Source of the DNA: Planctomycetota bacterium
GTDB taxonomy: Bacteria > Planctomycetota > UBA1135 > UBA2386
Length of the DNA stretch: 64,000 bases
Reading direction: 5' to 3'
Assembly (NCBI GenBank): GCA_020638695.1
Contig: JACKIB010000007.1
Location: 124,001 to 188,000 of the forward strand
Of the stretch, positions 51,329-60,117 are shown one piece after another (positions within the stretch are counted from its first letter, which is position 1; every line of letters begins with the position of its first letter). The position numbers were made by a program, and so were the translations under genes. The notes below the pieces were generated by a model. That model searched no databases, was not told the origin of the DNA, and worked only from the letters and a program-made list of their open reading frames with translations.

Positions 51329-54300
51329 ATGAGTCCCACCCCCCCACTGAGCTCGCGGATCGTCGAGACGTTCCTGCGCGGCCACCTCACGCCGCTGCTG
51401 ATGCTGCTGTCGCTGATCGCCGGTTTCGTCGCCCTCGTGGTGACGCCGCGCGAGGAAGAACCGCAGATCGTCGTACCGGTGGCCGACGTGATCTGTTCGG
51501 TGCCGGGGGCCAGCGCCAGTGAGGTGGAGCAGGTCGTCGCCGCGCGGCTCGAGCAGATCTTGCTCGAGATCGACGGGGTCGAGTACGTCTATTCGGCCAG
51601 CCAGCCGGATCGGGCGGTGGTCACGGTGCGGTTCTTCGTCGGCGAGGACCGCGAGGACAGCCTGATCAAGCTGCACAACCGACTGCAGATGAACGCCGAC
51701 CGGATCCCGCCGCAGGTCGCGTCGTGGGTGGTCAAGCCGATCGAAGTCGATGACGTGCCGATCGTCGCGTTCACCTTCTGGTCGGAGCGCTACGGCGACC
51801 ACGACCTGCGGCGCATGGTCGAAGAGGTGGAGCGCCGCATCCGGACGGTTCCCGAGGTCGGCCGCACCGAAGTCCTCGGCGGGGCTCCGCGCACCCTCAG
51901 GATCCTGCTCGACCCCGAAGCTCTGGCGGCCCGCCAGCTGGGCGTCGGCGACTTGGCCCGCGCGGTGCGCGGTGCCGCGCAGGGCGCGGCAGCCGGCACC
52001 ATGGTGCGTGACGGCGAGATCGTGGTGTCGGGCGGGACCCTGGTCGACCGCGCCGCCGATCTCGACCACCTGGTCGTCGGGACGTTCCGCGACACGCCGG
52101 TGCTGCTGCGCGACGTCGCCCGAGTGGTCGACGGCCCCGCCGAGCTCTCGAGCTACACGCGAATCGGTTTCGGGCCCGCCGCCGGCGACGACATCCCGGA
52201 GGCGCTGCGCGATCCGGCACGCGACTACGCGGCGGTGACGCTGGGGGTTGCCAAGCGCAAGGGGGCCAACGCGGTGCACGTCGCCGCGACACTGCGCGAA
52301 CGGGTCGCCGCGCTGCGCGCCGAGATCCTGCCCGACGAGCTACACCTGCAGGTGACCCGCGACTACGGCCACACCGCCGACCGGAAGGTGGACGAGCTGA
52401 TCGAGTCGCTGCTGGTGGCGATCATCATGGTGATCGCGCTGCTCGCCATGCTGCTCGGTTGGCGCGAGGCGCTGATCGTGGCGGCGGCCGTGCCGTTGAC
52501 CTTCGCACTGACGCTCGCGGTCAACTACCTGGCCGGCTACTCGATCAACCGAGTGACGATGTTCGCCCTGATCCTGGCGCTCGGCCTCGTCGTCGACGAC
52601 CCGATCGTCGACGTCGAGAACATCCACCGCCACCTGCAGCGTGGCTCCAAGGACACGTTCCGCGCCGTACTGGACGCAGTCAACGAAGTCCGCCCGCCGA
52701 TCATCCAGGCGACGCTGGCGGTGATCGTCAGCTTCCTGCCGATGTTCTTCATCACCGGGATGATGGGGCCGTACATGGCGCCGATGGCGCTGAACGTGCC
52801 GCTGGCGATGACGATGAGTTTGCTGGTCGCGTTCATGGTGACGCCGTGGTTGTCGCTGCACCTTCTGAAACGGCACGACGGGAACGAACCCGGTGACGAC
52901 GACCGGCCGGCGGCCGCACGCGATCGGCGGTCGCTCTACGCGCGGATCATGACCGGCCTGCTCGGCTCCCGCCGCGCGCAGCTCGCGGCGCTGGCGGTGA
53001 CGGCGGTGCTGTTCGTGCTCGCCGGATCGTTGGGGCTGACCCGCCGGGTCCCGCTCAAGATGCTGCCGTTCGACAACAAGAACGAGCTGCAGGTGGTGGT
53101 CGATCTGCCGGAGGGCACAGCCCTCGAGCAGACCGAAGCAGCGGTCGCCGAAATGGCGGCGGTCGTGCGCGGATTCGCCGAAGTGCGCGACGTGTCGACC
53201 TACGTCGGGATCGCTTCACCGATGGACTTCAACGGCATGGTGCGGCAGTACTACCTGCGCCGCGGCGGGCACCTCGCCGACCTGCGGATCAACGTGGTCG
53301 ACAAGCTGGCCCGCTCCCAGCAGAGCCATGATCTGGCGATCCGGGTGCGCGCCGCACTGGCACCGCTGGCCCGTGCACATCGTGCGCGCTGCAAGATCGT
53401 GGAGTCGCCTCCTGGACCGCCGGTGGTGGCCACCCTAACCGCCGAAGTGTACGGCACCGAACACACGCCGTACGCCGACATCCAGGCCGCAGCGCGCTCG
53501 GTAGCCGCACGGCTCGCGCGAGAGCCAGGCGTGGTCGACCTCGATACCACCATCCTCGCCGACCAACCACAGCGTGTGTTCGAGCTCGACCGCGCCAAGG
53601 CCGCACTGCATGGCATCCGCGACGCCGACGTCGCTGATCTGCTGAGGGTCGCAACCGATGGCAGCACGGTGACCACCGTGCACACCACACGCGACGTGCA
53701 GCCACTCGCCGCCGAGTTGCACATCGAGCGGTCGCGGCGCAGCTCGACTCACGCCCTGCTCGCTCTACCGATACCGACGGTCAGCGGGGCGAGCATCACG
53801 CTGGCCGAGGTCGGGCGGTTCCGCGAACAGTCCCGCGACCAGACGATCTACCGCAAGAACACCCGCCGGGTGGTCTACGTGTTCTCGGAGATCGCCGGCC
53901 GCCCGCCCGCCGACGTGATCCTCGATGTCACGGCCGACCGGGTTCCGGCCGGCGCGTCACCCGGTGCGGAGCGCGCCATCCCCGTCGCGCGCCGCACGTT
54001 CCTGCCCAGCGGCGGGGGTTTGCCGTGGCAAGTACCGGCGGGAATCGACGTGCACTGGGCCGGCGAGGGCGAGTGGAAGATCACGCTGGACGCGTTCCGC
54101 GACCTCGGCCTGGCGTTCTTCGCCGCGTGCTTCGGCATCTACCTGCTGTTGGTCCACGAGACCCGCAGCTACCTGATGCCGCTGATCCTCATGCTGGCGA
54201 TCCCGTTCACGGTGCTCGGCATCCTGCCGGGCTTCTGGTTGCTCAACGCCCTGACCGCGGGAGTGGTGGAAGGCGTGCCGACCCCGGTGTTCTTCACCGC

Positions 54301-54622
54301 CACGGGCATGATCGGGATGATCGCGCTGGCCGGAATCGCGGTGCGCAACTCGATTCTGCTGATCGAGTTCGTGCGCCGCGCCGAGGAACGCGGCGAGTCC
54401 ACCGCGGACGCCGTGGTGCAGGCCGGGGCGGCGCGGTTCCGACCGATCCTGTTGACCGCCGGCACCGCGATGCTGGCCGCACTGCCGATCACGATCGATC
54501 CGATCTTCTCCGGCCTGGCGTGGGCACTGATCTTCGGGCTGCTGGTGTCGAGCGCGTTCACGCTGGTGTTCGTGCCGTTGATCTACGCGATGGTCTACGG
54601 CCGGTCGGCACGGTCGCCATGA
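51329..54622 (+). CDS. RND-family efflux permease
   Basis: 1097 residues from ATG 51329 (GGAGG about 11 bases upstream); GTG 51317, overlapping the adaptor stop, is an alternative. The AcrB-type layout is intact: helix 1, a large periplasmic loop (~40-330), helices 2-6 with G-L-V-V-D-D-P-I-V-D-V-E-N (transmembrane Asp pair), a cytoplasmic linker, a second periplasmic loop (~575-865), and the final helix block. The early segment P-R-E-E-E-P-Q-I-V-V-P places it in the subgroup of RND pumps with an acidic stretch after helix 1. The substrate is unknown; the linked acyl-CoA synthetase hints at a lipid-like or acyl compound. Confidence 0.93.
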   Translation: MSPTPPLSSRIVETFLRGHLTPLLMLLSLIAGFVALVVTPREEEPQIVVPVADVICSVPGASASEVEQVVAARLEQILLEIDGVEYVYSASQPDRAVVTVRFFVGEDREDSLIKLHNRLQMNADRIPPQVASWVVKPIEVDDVPIVAFTFWSERYGDHDLRRMVEEVERRIRTVPEVGRTEVLGGAPRTLRILLDPEALAARQLGVGDLARAVRGAAQGAAAGTMVRDGEIVVSGGTLVDRAADLDHLVVGTFRDTPVLLRDVARVVDGPAELSSYTRIGFGPAAGDDIPEALRDPARDYAAVTLGVAKRKGANAVHVAATLRERVAALRAEILPDELHLQVTRDYGHTADRKVDELIESLLVAIIMVIALLAMLLGWREALIVAAAVPLTFALTLAVNYLAGYSINRVTMFALILALGLVVDDPIVDVENIHRHLQRGSKDTFRAVLDAVNEVRPPIIQATLAVIVSFLPMFFITGMMGPYMAPMALNVPLAMTMSLLVAFMVTPWLSLHLLKRHDGNEPGDDDRPAAARDRRSLYARIMTGLLGSRRAQLAALAVTAVLFVLAGSLGLTRRVPLKMLPFDNKNELQVVVDLPEGTALEQTEAAVAEMAAVVRGFAEVRDVSTYVGIASPMDFNGMVRQYYLRRGGHLADLRINVVDKLARSQQSHDLAIRVRAALAPLARAHRARCKIVESPPGPPVVATLTAEVYGTEHTPYADIQAAARSVAARLAREPGVVDLDTTILADQPQRVFELDRAKAALHGIRDADVADLLRVATDGSTVTTVHTTRDVQPLAAELHIERSRRSSTHALLALPIPTVSGASITLAEVGRFREQSRDQTIYRKNTRRVVYVFSEIAGRPPADVILDVTADRVPAGASPGAERAIPVARRTFLPSGGGLPWQVPAGIDVHWAGEGEWKITLDAFRDLGLAFFAACFGIYLLLVHETRSYLMPLILMLAIPFTVLGILPGFWLLNALTAGVVEGVPTPVFFTATGMIGMIALAGIAVRNSILLIEFVRRAEERGESTADAVVQAGAARFRPILLTAGTAMLAALPITIDPIFSGLAWALIFGLLVSSAFTLVFVPLIYAMVYGRSARSP

Positions 54623-54632
54623 TGGGGTGTCG

Positions 54633-54692
54633 CTGGCGGTGCGCAGCGCCGCGCTCGCCCACGTCCCTGGGTGCGGCCTTGGCCGCGATCGG
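54633..54692. repeat. Palindrome-rich dispersed repeat, copy B
   Basis: Matches copy A (34467-34526) along its length. The GCGGCC-TT-GGCCGC and AGCGC-C-GCGCT palindromes are fully conserved, while the CCCAAG...CTTGGG hairpin is partly lost. It lies 10 bases after the RND permease stop, so both copies sit immediately beyond gene 3' ends. Confidence 0.75.
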
Positions 54693-54835
54693 CAGTCCGG
54701 GCCGATGGATCGCCGCACGTCCGGCGCACAGCGGACGTCAGCCCGACACCGGCGACACGGTGTGCCGACACGGCCAGACAACCATCTCGAAGCCGACCCC
54801 CTCCCCTTGCGGGACCGAGGTATGGTAGCTGTGCC

Positions 54836-55843
54836 ATGGTCCGCCCGGGCCCCGACTTCCGGTTCCACGCCGAGCTGCTCGAACTTCGAAGCGGCGTGCT
54901 CGACGCGCTGGCGCAGCGCGGCTTCGCCTGGTTGACCGACTTCGGTTCGGTCGACGTCGACCACGAACAGTACGGCATCGAAGTGACCGCCATCCGCGAG
55001 CGGTGCGCCGCGGTGCACATCCAGCGCATCCTGCGCGAAGTGCTGCCGAGCTGGAAGCACAGCTCTTCGTGGTACGAGGACCAGAACGGCGGCGAACTGG
55101 GTTGGAAAGTGATCGTGTGCCGTGATCCCGACGGGTGGCAGGGCTGGTGGTTCGACGACGCCTGCCTCGAGGCACCGGCGGAGGGCTACGACGAGATGGC
55201 GGTGTTCGGCGAACGCGGACCGGCCCCACCACCACCCTCGCCGGATCAGCCGAGTCGCGTTCCGACGATGCTGCTCACCGTGCCCAGCCTGCAGGACGAA
55301 TCACTGGCACTGGAGGCGCGGCGCTGGCCCGCACCGGCACCAGAAGCGGAACCCACCGCACCCCTCGACAACTTGGAACTGCTGGTCGGTCTGCTGGAGT
55401 CCGCATCCCGCAACCGCCGCGACCAGGGCTTGGCCGCGCCACCCGCGGGGTCGGCGCGCCGCGCACGGCGGTTCTTCGCCGCGCGCGCCGCGCACGGCAC
55501 CATCCTGTTGCTGCGGCGCGGCTCGGTCGCGGTCGGCGGTTGCGTGTTGAGCCACACTGCACCATCGCGCTGGCCTCGGTCGACCGGCGTGCGGCCCGCG
55601 GCGTACCTCAGCGGACTGGTCGTCGACCCGGCGTTGCAGGGGCTCGGTCTGGGGATGCGGATCCTCGGCTTCGCCGACCGTGTCGCTGGCGATTGGCAAC
55701 TCGAGCGACTGCGCACCGAGTGCCCGCCGAACGCTCCGTCGTTGCTGCGCTTCCTGCGCGCCGCGGGGTTCGCCGACGTCGGCGCGGCGCGGACGGGTTG
55801 GCAGCTGGTGGAGAAGCGCGTCGAGTGTGGCCGGCCGGGCTGA
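54836..55843 (+). CDS. GNAT acetyltransferase with an uncharacterised N-terminal domain
   Basis: 335 residues from ATG 54836. The C-terminal ~150 residues are GNAT-like: L-S-G-L-V-V-D-P-A-L-Q-G-L-G-L-G-M-R, the acetyl-CoA loop (Q/R-x-x-G-x-G), then L-R-F-L-R-A-A-G-F. The N-terminal ~125 residues (F-R-F-H-A-E-L-L-E-L; W-L-T-D-F-G-S-V-D-V-D; W-K-H-S-S-S-W-Y) have no family I recognise and are linked by a Pro-rich stretch (~132-145). It is convergent with the kamA operon (stops 4 bases apart), so it may or may not belong to that pathway. Confidence 0.7.
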   Translation: MVRPGPDFRFHAELLELRSGVLDALAQRGFAWLTDFGSVDVDHEQYGIEVTAIRERCAAVHIQRILREVLPSWKHSSSWYEDQNGGELGWKVIVCRDPDGWQGWWFDDACLEAPAEGYDEMAVFGERGPAPPPPSPDQPSRVPTMLLTVPSLQDESLALEARRWPAPAPEAEPTAPLDNLELLVGLLESASRNRRDQGLAAPPAGSARRARRFFAARAAHGTILLLRRGSVAVGGCVLSHTAPSRWPRSTGVRPAAYLSGLVVDPALQGLGLGMRILGFADRVAGDWQLERLRTECPPNAPSLLRFLRAAGFADVGAARTGWQLVEKRVECGRPG

Positions 55844-55847
55844 TCAG

Positions 55848-56342
55848 TCAGACCAGCACCTTGCAGAACACGACCTTGCCATCGCCCGGTGCGTAGAAGT
55901 CCGGCAGCTCCGCGGCGCAGGAGTAGCCCTGACCGGAGTAGAACGCGCGAGTCGGGGCGTAATCGCCGCGCGACGAAGTGTCGACGTAGACGCGCATGCC
56001 TCCGCGCCGACCGATCTCCTGCTCGGCGGCGCGCAGCAGCCGCCGGCCGATGCCGCGGCGCTGTGCCCCCGCGTCCACCGCGATCCAGTACAGGTCGTAG
56101 CTCGACCGCGTGGCCGGGATCGGTCCGAAGCACGCGTAGCCGATGAGTGCGGGACCCTGATCGAGGAACACGAACAGGTACCCCGAGGACTCCCCCTGAG
56201 CACGGCGCGTCTCGACCAACTCCACGGCGATGTCTTGCTCGGCGGCGGAGAAGAACCCGGTCGACGCGACCACCGCGCGCACCGCTTGTTCGTCGCCCGG
56301 GCGCAGTTCCGTGCGCATCTCCGACTCCACGGCGTCGGTCAC
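55848..56342 (-). CDS. GNAT N-acetyltransferase, last gene of the kamA operon
   Basis: 164 residues from GTG 56342, whose GTGA overlaps the HDAC fusion stop. GNAT landmarks: beta-strand Y-D-L-Y-W-I-A-V-D, the acetyl-CoA loop R-R-G-I-G-R-R-L-L, and C-terminal R-A-F-Y-S-G-Q-G-Y. An acetyltransferase following a lysine 2,3-aminomutase recalls ablA-ablB (N-epsilon-acetyl-beta-lysine synthesis). Here two ligases and a deacetylase are interposed, so the product probably differs. The substrate is unknown. Confidence 0.85.
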   Translation of the reverse strand: MTDAVESEMRTELRPGDEQAVRAVVASTGFFSAAEQDIAVELVETRRAQGESSGYLFVFLDQGPALIGYACFGPIPATRSSYDLYWIAVDAGAQRRGIGRRLLRAAEQEIGRRGGMRVYVDTSSRGDYAPTRAFYSGQGYSCAAELPDFYAPGDGKVVFCKVLV

Positions 56343-58090
56343 GAGCCGCCCCCGCCGGCTCCCGCGTGGCCGCGCACCAACCCCTCGAAGAACCCGCGTG
56401 CGTTGCCACCGAGCGACACCGAGCGGTATCCGCCTTCCTGGACGACCAGAGTCGGCAGGCCGAGCGCGCCGATCCGGGCCCCGTTGCGTTCGAAGTCGGC
56501 GCGCTGCAGTGTCCAGGTGCCGGTCGGGTCGCGCTTGGCGGTATCGAGCCCGAGCGCAACGACCAACGCCGAGGGAGCGAACGCGCGGATCGCGGCGAGC
56601 GCACGGTCCAGGGCCTGCTGGTACACCGAGGTATCGATGGTCTCCGGCAGCGGGATGTTCAGGTTGCAACCGACCCCCGCTCCCTCGCCCAGTTCCTCGG
56701 CAAACCCGGTGAAGAACGGGTAGGCGATCCGCGGCTCGCCGTGGATCGACACGGTGAGCACATCGTCCCGCGTGTAGAAGATGTCCTGCTGACCGTTGCC
56801 GTGGTGGTAGTCGATGTCCAGGATCGCCACTCGACCCGCGCTGCACAGCAGCTGCGCCGCCGCTGCGGCATTGTTGAAGTAACAGAATCCGCCGAACACA
56901 CCGCGCTCGGCGTGGTGCCCGGGCGGTCGCACCAACGCGTAGGCCAGCCGCTCGCCATCGAGCAGCGCGGCTGCGGCCGTGAGCGTGCAGTCCACCGCCC
57001 GCCGCGCCGCTCGATACGCGTTGCGGTTCAACGGCGTGAAGGTATCGATGCAGTAGTAGCCCGCGCAGTACGACAGATCGTCGGGCAGGCGCGCGCGGTT
57101 GCGCAACGGGAACACGTACGGGTAGATCGATCGACCGTCCGGAACGCCGGCGCAGACTTCGGCGAGGAACCGCACCAGCTCGGCATCGTGGACCGCGAGC
57201 AGGTGCGCGTCGTCGAACGCGCGCGACGCAGTGCGGCGGAACATCCCGGTCGGCTCGATTCCGTCGAGGATCGACTTCACCCGCACCGGGGCTTCGACGT
57301 AACCGCGCGCCCGAACGTGGTGGATGTCGTGCTCCTCGTTGACCACCAACAACACCTGGCCGCGACCCTCGACCTTGGGCGATGCCTTGCGCGTTGCGGC
57401 CGTGTGCCGTGGCGGGCGCAGGCGCACGGGATCGTCGACGATCGACACGAGTACCCCATCGATGTAGCCCGGCGGGCAAACGTCGCCGTACTTGCGCTCG
57501 AGGATCGCGCCGACCACCTGCCGCGCCTTGGCTGCTGGCAGCGGCACGCCGGACCCCAGATCGTCGAATACCAGGTGCGGCAGGTCCTTGTCTCCGGGTC
57601 GCAGCGGCGTCTCGTAGCCGGTGCCCACGATCGGCCGCGCCCCGTAGCGCTCGTAGAAGCGCAGTCGCGCGGCGTTCTGCCGCGCGTGCGCCGGGTCGCT
57701 GCAAGCCCCGGGATCGTCGGGCAGACACTCGAAGAACAAGCCCACCGCGGCGAGTTCGCGCGCCGCGGCACGTGCCCTCTGGTACAGCGCGCCGCCGATC
57801 CCTCCGCCACCCGAACGCTTGCCGGACGCCAGGTAGTCGAGCAGGCAGAAGCCGACGTCGGGGGCGTACGACAGCAGTGCGAAGCCGTGCAGGTGCCCCC
57901 GCAGGTCGTCAGCGACGAACAGCAGCGCGCGGAAGCGGTGACTGAGGGGATCGCGCAGGCGATCCGGCAAGGCATCGACCTCCGCCGCGGCGAGTCCGGG
58001 AAGCTGGGTGCGCAGGATCTCCTGCACGCGCGCCAGCTCGCGCTGGCTGTCGTGCAGGGTCTCGTGATCGATCTGGCGAATGCGGAACAC
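56339..58090 (-). CDS. GNAT-histone-deacetylase-like fusion (acetylpolyamine amidohydrolase family)
   Basis: 583 residues from GTG 58090, matching the M-F-R-I-R start I recall for this fusion. Residues ~1-205 form a GNAT-like domain (R-A-L-L-F-V-A-D-D; G-G-G-I-G-G-A-L-Y at the acetyl-CoA loop; R-L-R-F-Y-E-R-Y-G). Residues ~245-575 form an HDAC/arginase-fold amidohydrolase: H-D in L-L-A-V-H-D-A-E-L, P-P-G-H-H-A-E, D-I-D-Y-H-H-G-N-G (zinc ligands) and G-L-D near 505. HDAC-like bacterial enzymes deacetylate acetylated polyamines or amino-compounds. A protein with both acetyl-transfer and deacetylation domains suggests a protect/deprotect step in a pathway. The stop overlaps the GNAT start. Confidence 0.88.
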   Translation of the reverse strand: MFRIRQIDHETLHDSQRELARVQEILRTQLPGLAAAEVDALPDRLRDPLSHRFRALLFVADDLRGHLHGFALLSYAPDVGFCLLDYLASGKRSGGGGIGGALYQRARAAARELAAVGLFFECLPDDPGACSDPAHARQNAARLRFYERYGARPIVGTGYETPLRPGDKDLPHLVFDDLGSGVPLPAAKARQVVGAILERKYGDVCPPGYIDGVLVSIVDDPVRLRPPRHTAATRKASPKVEGRGQVLLVVNEEHDIHHVRARGYVEAPVRVKSILDGIEPTGMFRRTASRAFDDAHLLAVHDAELVRFLAEVCAGVPDGRSIYPYVFPLRNRARLPDDLSYCAGYYCIDTFTPLNRNAYRAARRAVDCTLTAAAALLDGERLAYALVRPPGHHAERGVFGGFCYFNNAAAAAQLLCSAGRVAILDIDYHHGNGQQDIFYTRDDVLTVSIHGEPRIAYPFFTGFAEELGEGAGVGCNLNIPLPETIDTSVYQQALDRALAAIRAFAPSALVVALGLDTAKRDPTGTWTLQRADFERNGARIGALGLPTLVVQEGGYRSVSLGGNARGFFEGLVRGHAGAGGGGS

Positions 58091-58126
58091 GTCGACTTCA
58101 GCGCGAAGGCACTTCGGGCAGGTGGG

Positions 58127-59107
58127 TCATGCGCAGTACAGCGCTGCGCCGAGGATACGTTCGATCGCCGACGAGAACGGGATTCCGGCCTCGGCCAACG
58201 CCGCGGCGAACCCGGCGTCGGGGCTGAGGCAGGGGTTGGTGTTGACATCGATGATCCACGGTGCGCCGCGCTCGTCGACCCGCAGATCCACCCGGGCGTA
58301 GCCGGCAAGCCCGAATTCCCGCCAGGTCGCCTCCGCCAGCGCGCGCATCGTAGTGACCAAAGGTGCGTCCTCGGGTCGCAGACCGAAACAGCGCGGTGTG
58401 GCGAGGTCTTCGACGGAACCGGCGTGCCACTTCGCGCGGTAACCGACGATCCACGGCTCGCCGGAATCGTCGCCGCCAAACGAGATCTCGGCGACCGGCA
58501 GGTGCTCGACTCCACTGCCGCTGGCCAGCATTCCGAGGTTGAACTCGCGACCGTGGACGTAGCGCTCGGCGAATGCGCTGCCGCCGAGTCGAGTCCGTCG
58601 CACATCGATCTCGCGGGACAACTGCGCCGCGTCTTCGGCCTCGACCACGCAGTCGGCTTCCAACCCGAGGGATCCGTGTTCCCACACCGATTTCACCACC
58701 CAGCGGCCGGTCGGCTCGCCGAGCGTCACGTCGGAAGTCGACCAGTCCGGCGTAGGCAGCGAACAGGCCCGCAGCCGCGCTTTGGTGCCGAGCTTGCCGG
58801 CGGCGAGTCGCATTGCCGCAGCGCCGCTGCCGGTGCACGGCACGCCGGCGCATTCGAGTGCCGCGGGCACGAGGTCGACTACCTCCCCGCGGCCGTCGAC
58901 GCTCTCGACCAAGTTGAACACCACGTCGATCCGTTGCCGCCGGATCTCGTCCACCAGCGCGTGAATATCACCGGCGAACGACATCGAACAGTGCGCGTGC
59001 CCGAGTGCGTCGAGCGCCGCAACGACAGCTTCGGCCTGGACCATTGCGTCGTCCTGGTCGGGACGCGCATCCGGCCCCAGCGCTTCGGTGACGACCGCGA
59101 CGCGCAT
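58127..59107 (-). CDS. ATP-grasp ligase (D-Ala-D-Ala ligase-like), second copy
   Basis: 326 residues from ATG 59107, overlapping the previous ATP-grasp stop (ATGA). It begins V-A-V-V-T-E-A-L-G; N-terminal domain with D-V-V-F-N-L-V-E; central ATP-grasp lobe (V-V-K-S-V-W-E-H-G-S-L-G; F-A-E-R-Y-V-H-G-R-E-F-N) and C-terminal metal site R-V-D-L-R...W-I-I-D-V-N-T-N-P-C. The domain order is that of D-Ala-D-Ala ligase, but motif details differ, so another amino-acid or carboxylate substrate is probable. The operon has two such ligases, which is unusual. Confidence 0.87.
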   Translation of the reverse strand: MRVAVVTEALGPDARPDQDDAMVQAEAVVAALDALGHAHCSMSFAGDIHALVDEIRRQRIDVVFNLVESVDGRGEVVDLVPAALECAGVPCTGSGAAAMRLAAGKLGTKARLRACSLPTPDWSTSDVTLGEPTGRWVVKSVWEHGSLGLEADCVVEAEDAAQLSREIDVRRTRLGGSAFAERYVHGREFNLGMLASGSGVEHLPVAEISFGGDDSGEPWIVGYRAKWHAGSVEDLATPRCFGLRPEDAPLVTTMRALAEATWREFGLAGYARVDLRVDERGAPWIIDVNTNPCLSPDAGFAAALAEAGIPFSSAIERILGAALYCA

Positions 59108-60117
59108 CACCGGGCCAACGCCGGGCAGCGCTGCAGCGCCGACTCGACGATTGCGCCGACCAGCTCCGCGTAGTCCCCTCCGGCCTGGGTCCAGAGAATC
59201 GGCAGGTCGGAGTGCGTCGGGTGCATCCCGGGCAAGGGGTTGATCTCGAGTACCTGGAACACCCCGTCGCCGTCGGCGCGCAGATCGACCCGCCCGCCAT
59301 CGCGCGCGCCGAGCAGGCGCCACGCGCGCACCGCGAGGTCCTCGGCGGCGCGAGCGTGCGGGTCGACGGCCACCGTGTAGCGCACCAGCTGCTCGCATTC
59401 CTCCTTGTTGCGGAACGAACACACGTCCTCATCCGAACCGGGCAGCAATTCGACCTCGAGCGCGCCGACGCTGCGCGCCGCCGCACCGGTCCCGACCACT
59501 CCGACCGTCAGTTCACGCCCGGGCAGGAACTCCTCGACGAGCACCGGCTGACGGAACGCAGCGAGCAACCGATCACAAAGCGCCACCAGCTGGCCGTGAT
59601 CGCGCGCCACCGCGTCGGCACCGATGCCCTTGCTGGTGCCCTCCGCGACGGGCTTGGCCAACAAGGGGAAAGGCAACGCGACCGCCGCGGCGGTGCCGGG
59701 CGCGTCGACCACCGCGAACGGCGCGGTCGGCAGCCCCGCGTCGCGCAGCACCCGCTTGGTCATCGCCTTGTGCAGCGTCAAGGCGGCGACCAGCGGCTCC
59801 GAGAACGTGTACGGGATCTCGAACGCATCGAGCAGCGCCGGCACCTGGGCCTCGCGACCGAAGCCGTGTCGACCCTCGGCGATGTTGAAAACCAGGTCCC
59901 AACGGTCGCCTCGCTGCAAGCGGCCGAGCAGCGCACGGAGTCCACCGATCCGGTCGACGCGCGCCCCGGTCCGTTCGAGCGCGGCAGCCAGCGCGTCGAT
60001 GGTGGCGGGTCGATCGAACTCCGCCAGGTCTTCAGCCGACAACCCCACATCGAGGTAGTCCTCGCGCAGGTCGAAGCACAGCCCGAGCTTGGCGCCGCGC
60101 AGGTCAGGGAGTGCCAT
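59107..60117 (-). CDS. ATP-grasp ligase (D-Ala-D-Ala ligase-like), first copy
   Basis: 336 residues from ATG 60117. It has N-I-A-E-G-R-H-G near residue 80 (the D-Ala ligase-type N-x-x-E-G), L-L-A-K-P-V-A-E-G-T-S-K-G-I for ATP binding, V-E-E-F-L-P-G-R-E-L-T-V-G-V, and the C-terminal E-I-N-P-L-P-G-M. It overlaps the upstream Cys-cluster gene by 14 bases and the downstream ligase by 3. These enzymes form amide bonds between a carboxylate (via acyl-phosphate) and an amine. A role in joining a beta-amino acid made by KamA is the natural hypothesis, but is not proven. Confidence 0.88.
   Translation of the reverse strand: MALPDLRGAKLGLCFDLREDYLDVGLSAEDLAEFDRPATIDALAAALERTGARVDRIGGLRALLGRLQRGDRWDLVFNIAEGRHGFGREAQVPALLDAFEIPYTFSEPLVAALTLHKAMTKRVLRDAGLPTAPFAVVDAPGTAAAVALPFPLLAKPVAEGTSKGIGADAVARDHGQLVALCDRLLAAFRQPVLVEEFLPGRELTVGVVGTGAAARSVGALEVELLPGSDEDVCSFRNKEECEQLVRYTVAVDPHARAAEDLAVRAWRLLGARDGGRVDLRADGDGVFQVLEINPLPGMHPTHSDLPILWTQAGGDYAELVGAIVESALQRCPALAR

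Noticed and set aside
58090..58130. Apparent frameshift at the start of the GNAT-HDAC gene (mini-ORF would join it after deleting one base)
   Set aside because: The M-F-R-I-R start at GTG 58090 matches how this fusion family begins as I remember it, so no shift is needed; kept only as a mini-ORF observation.
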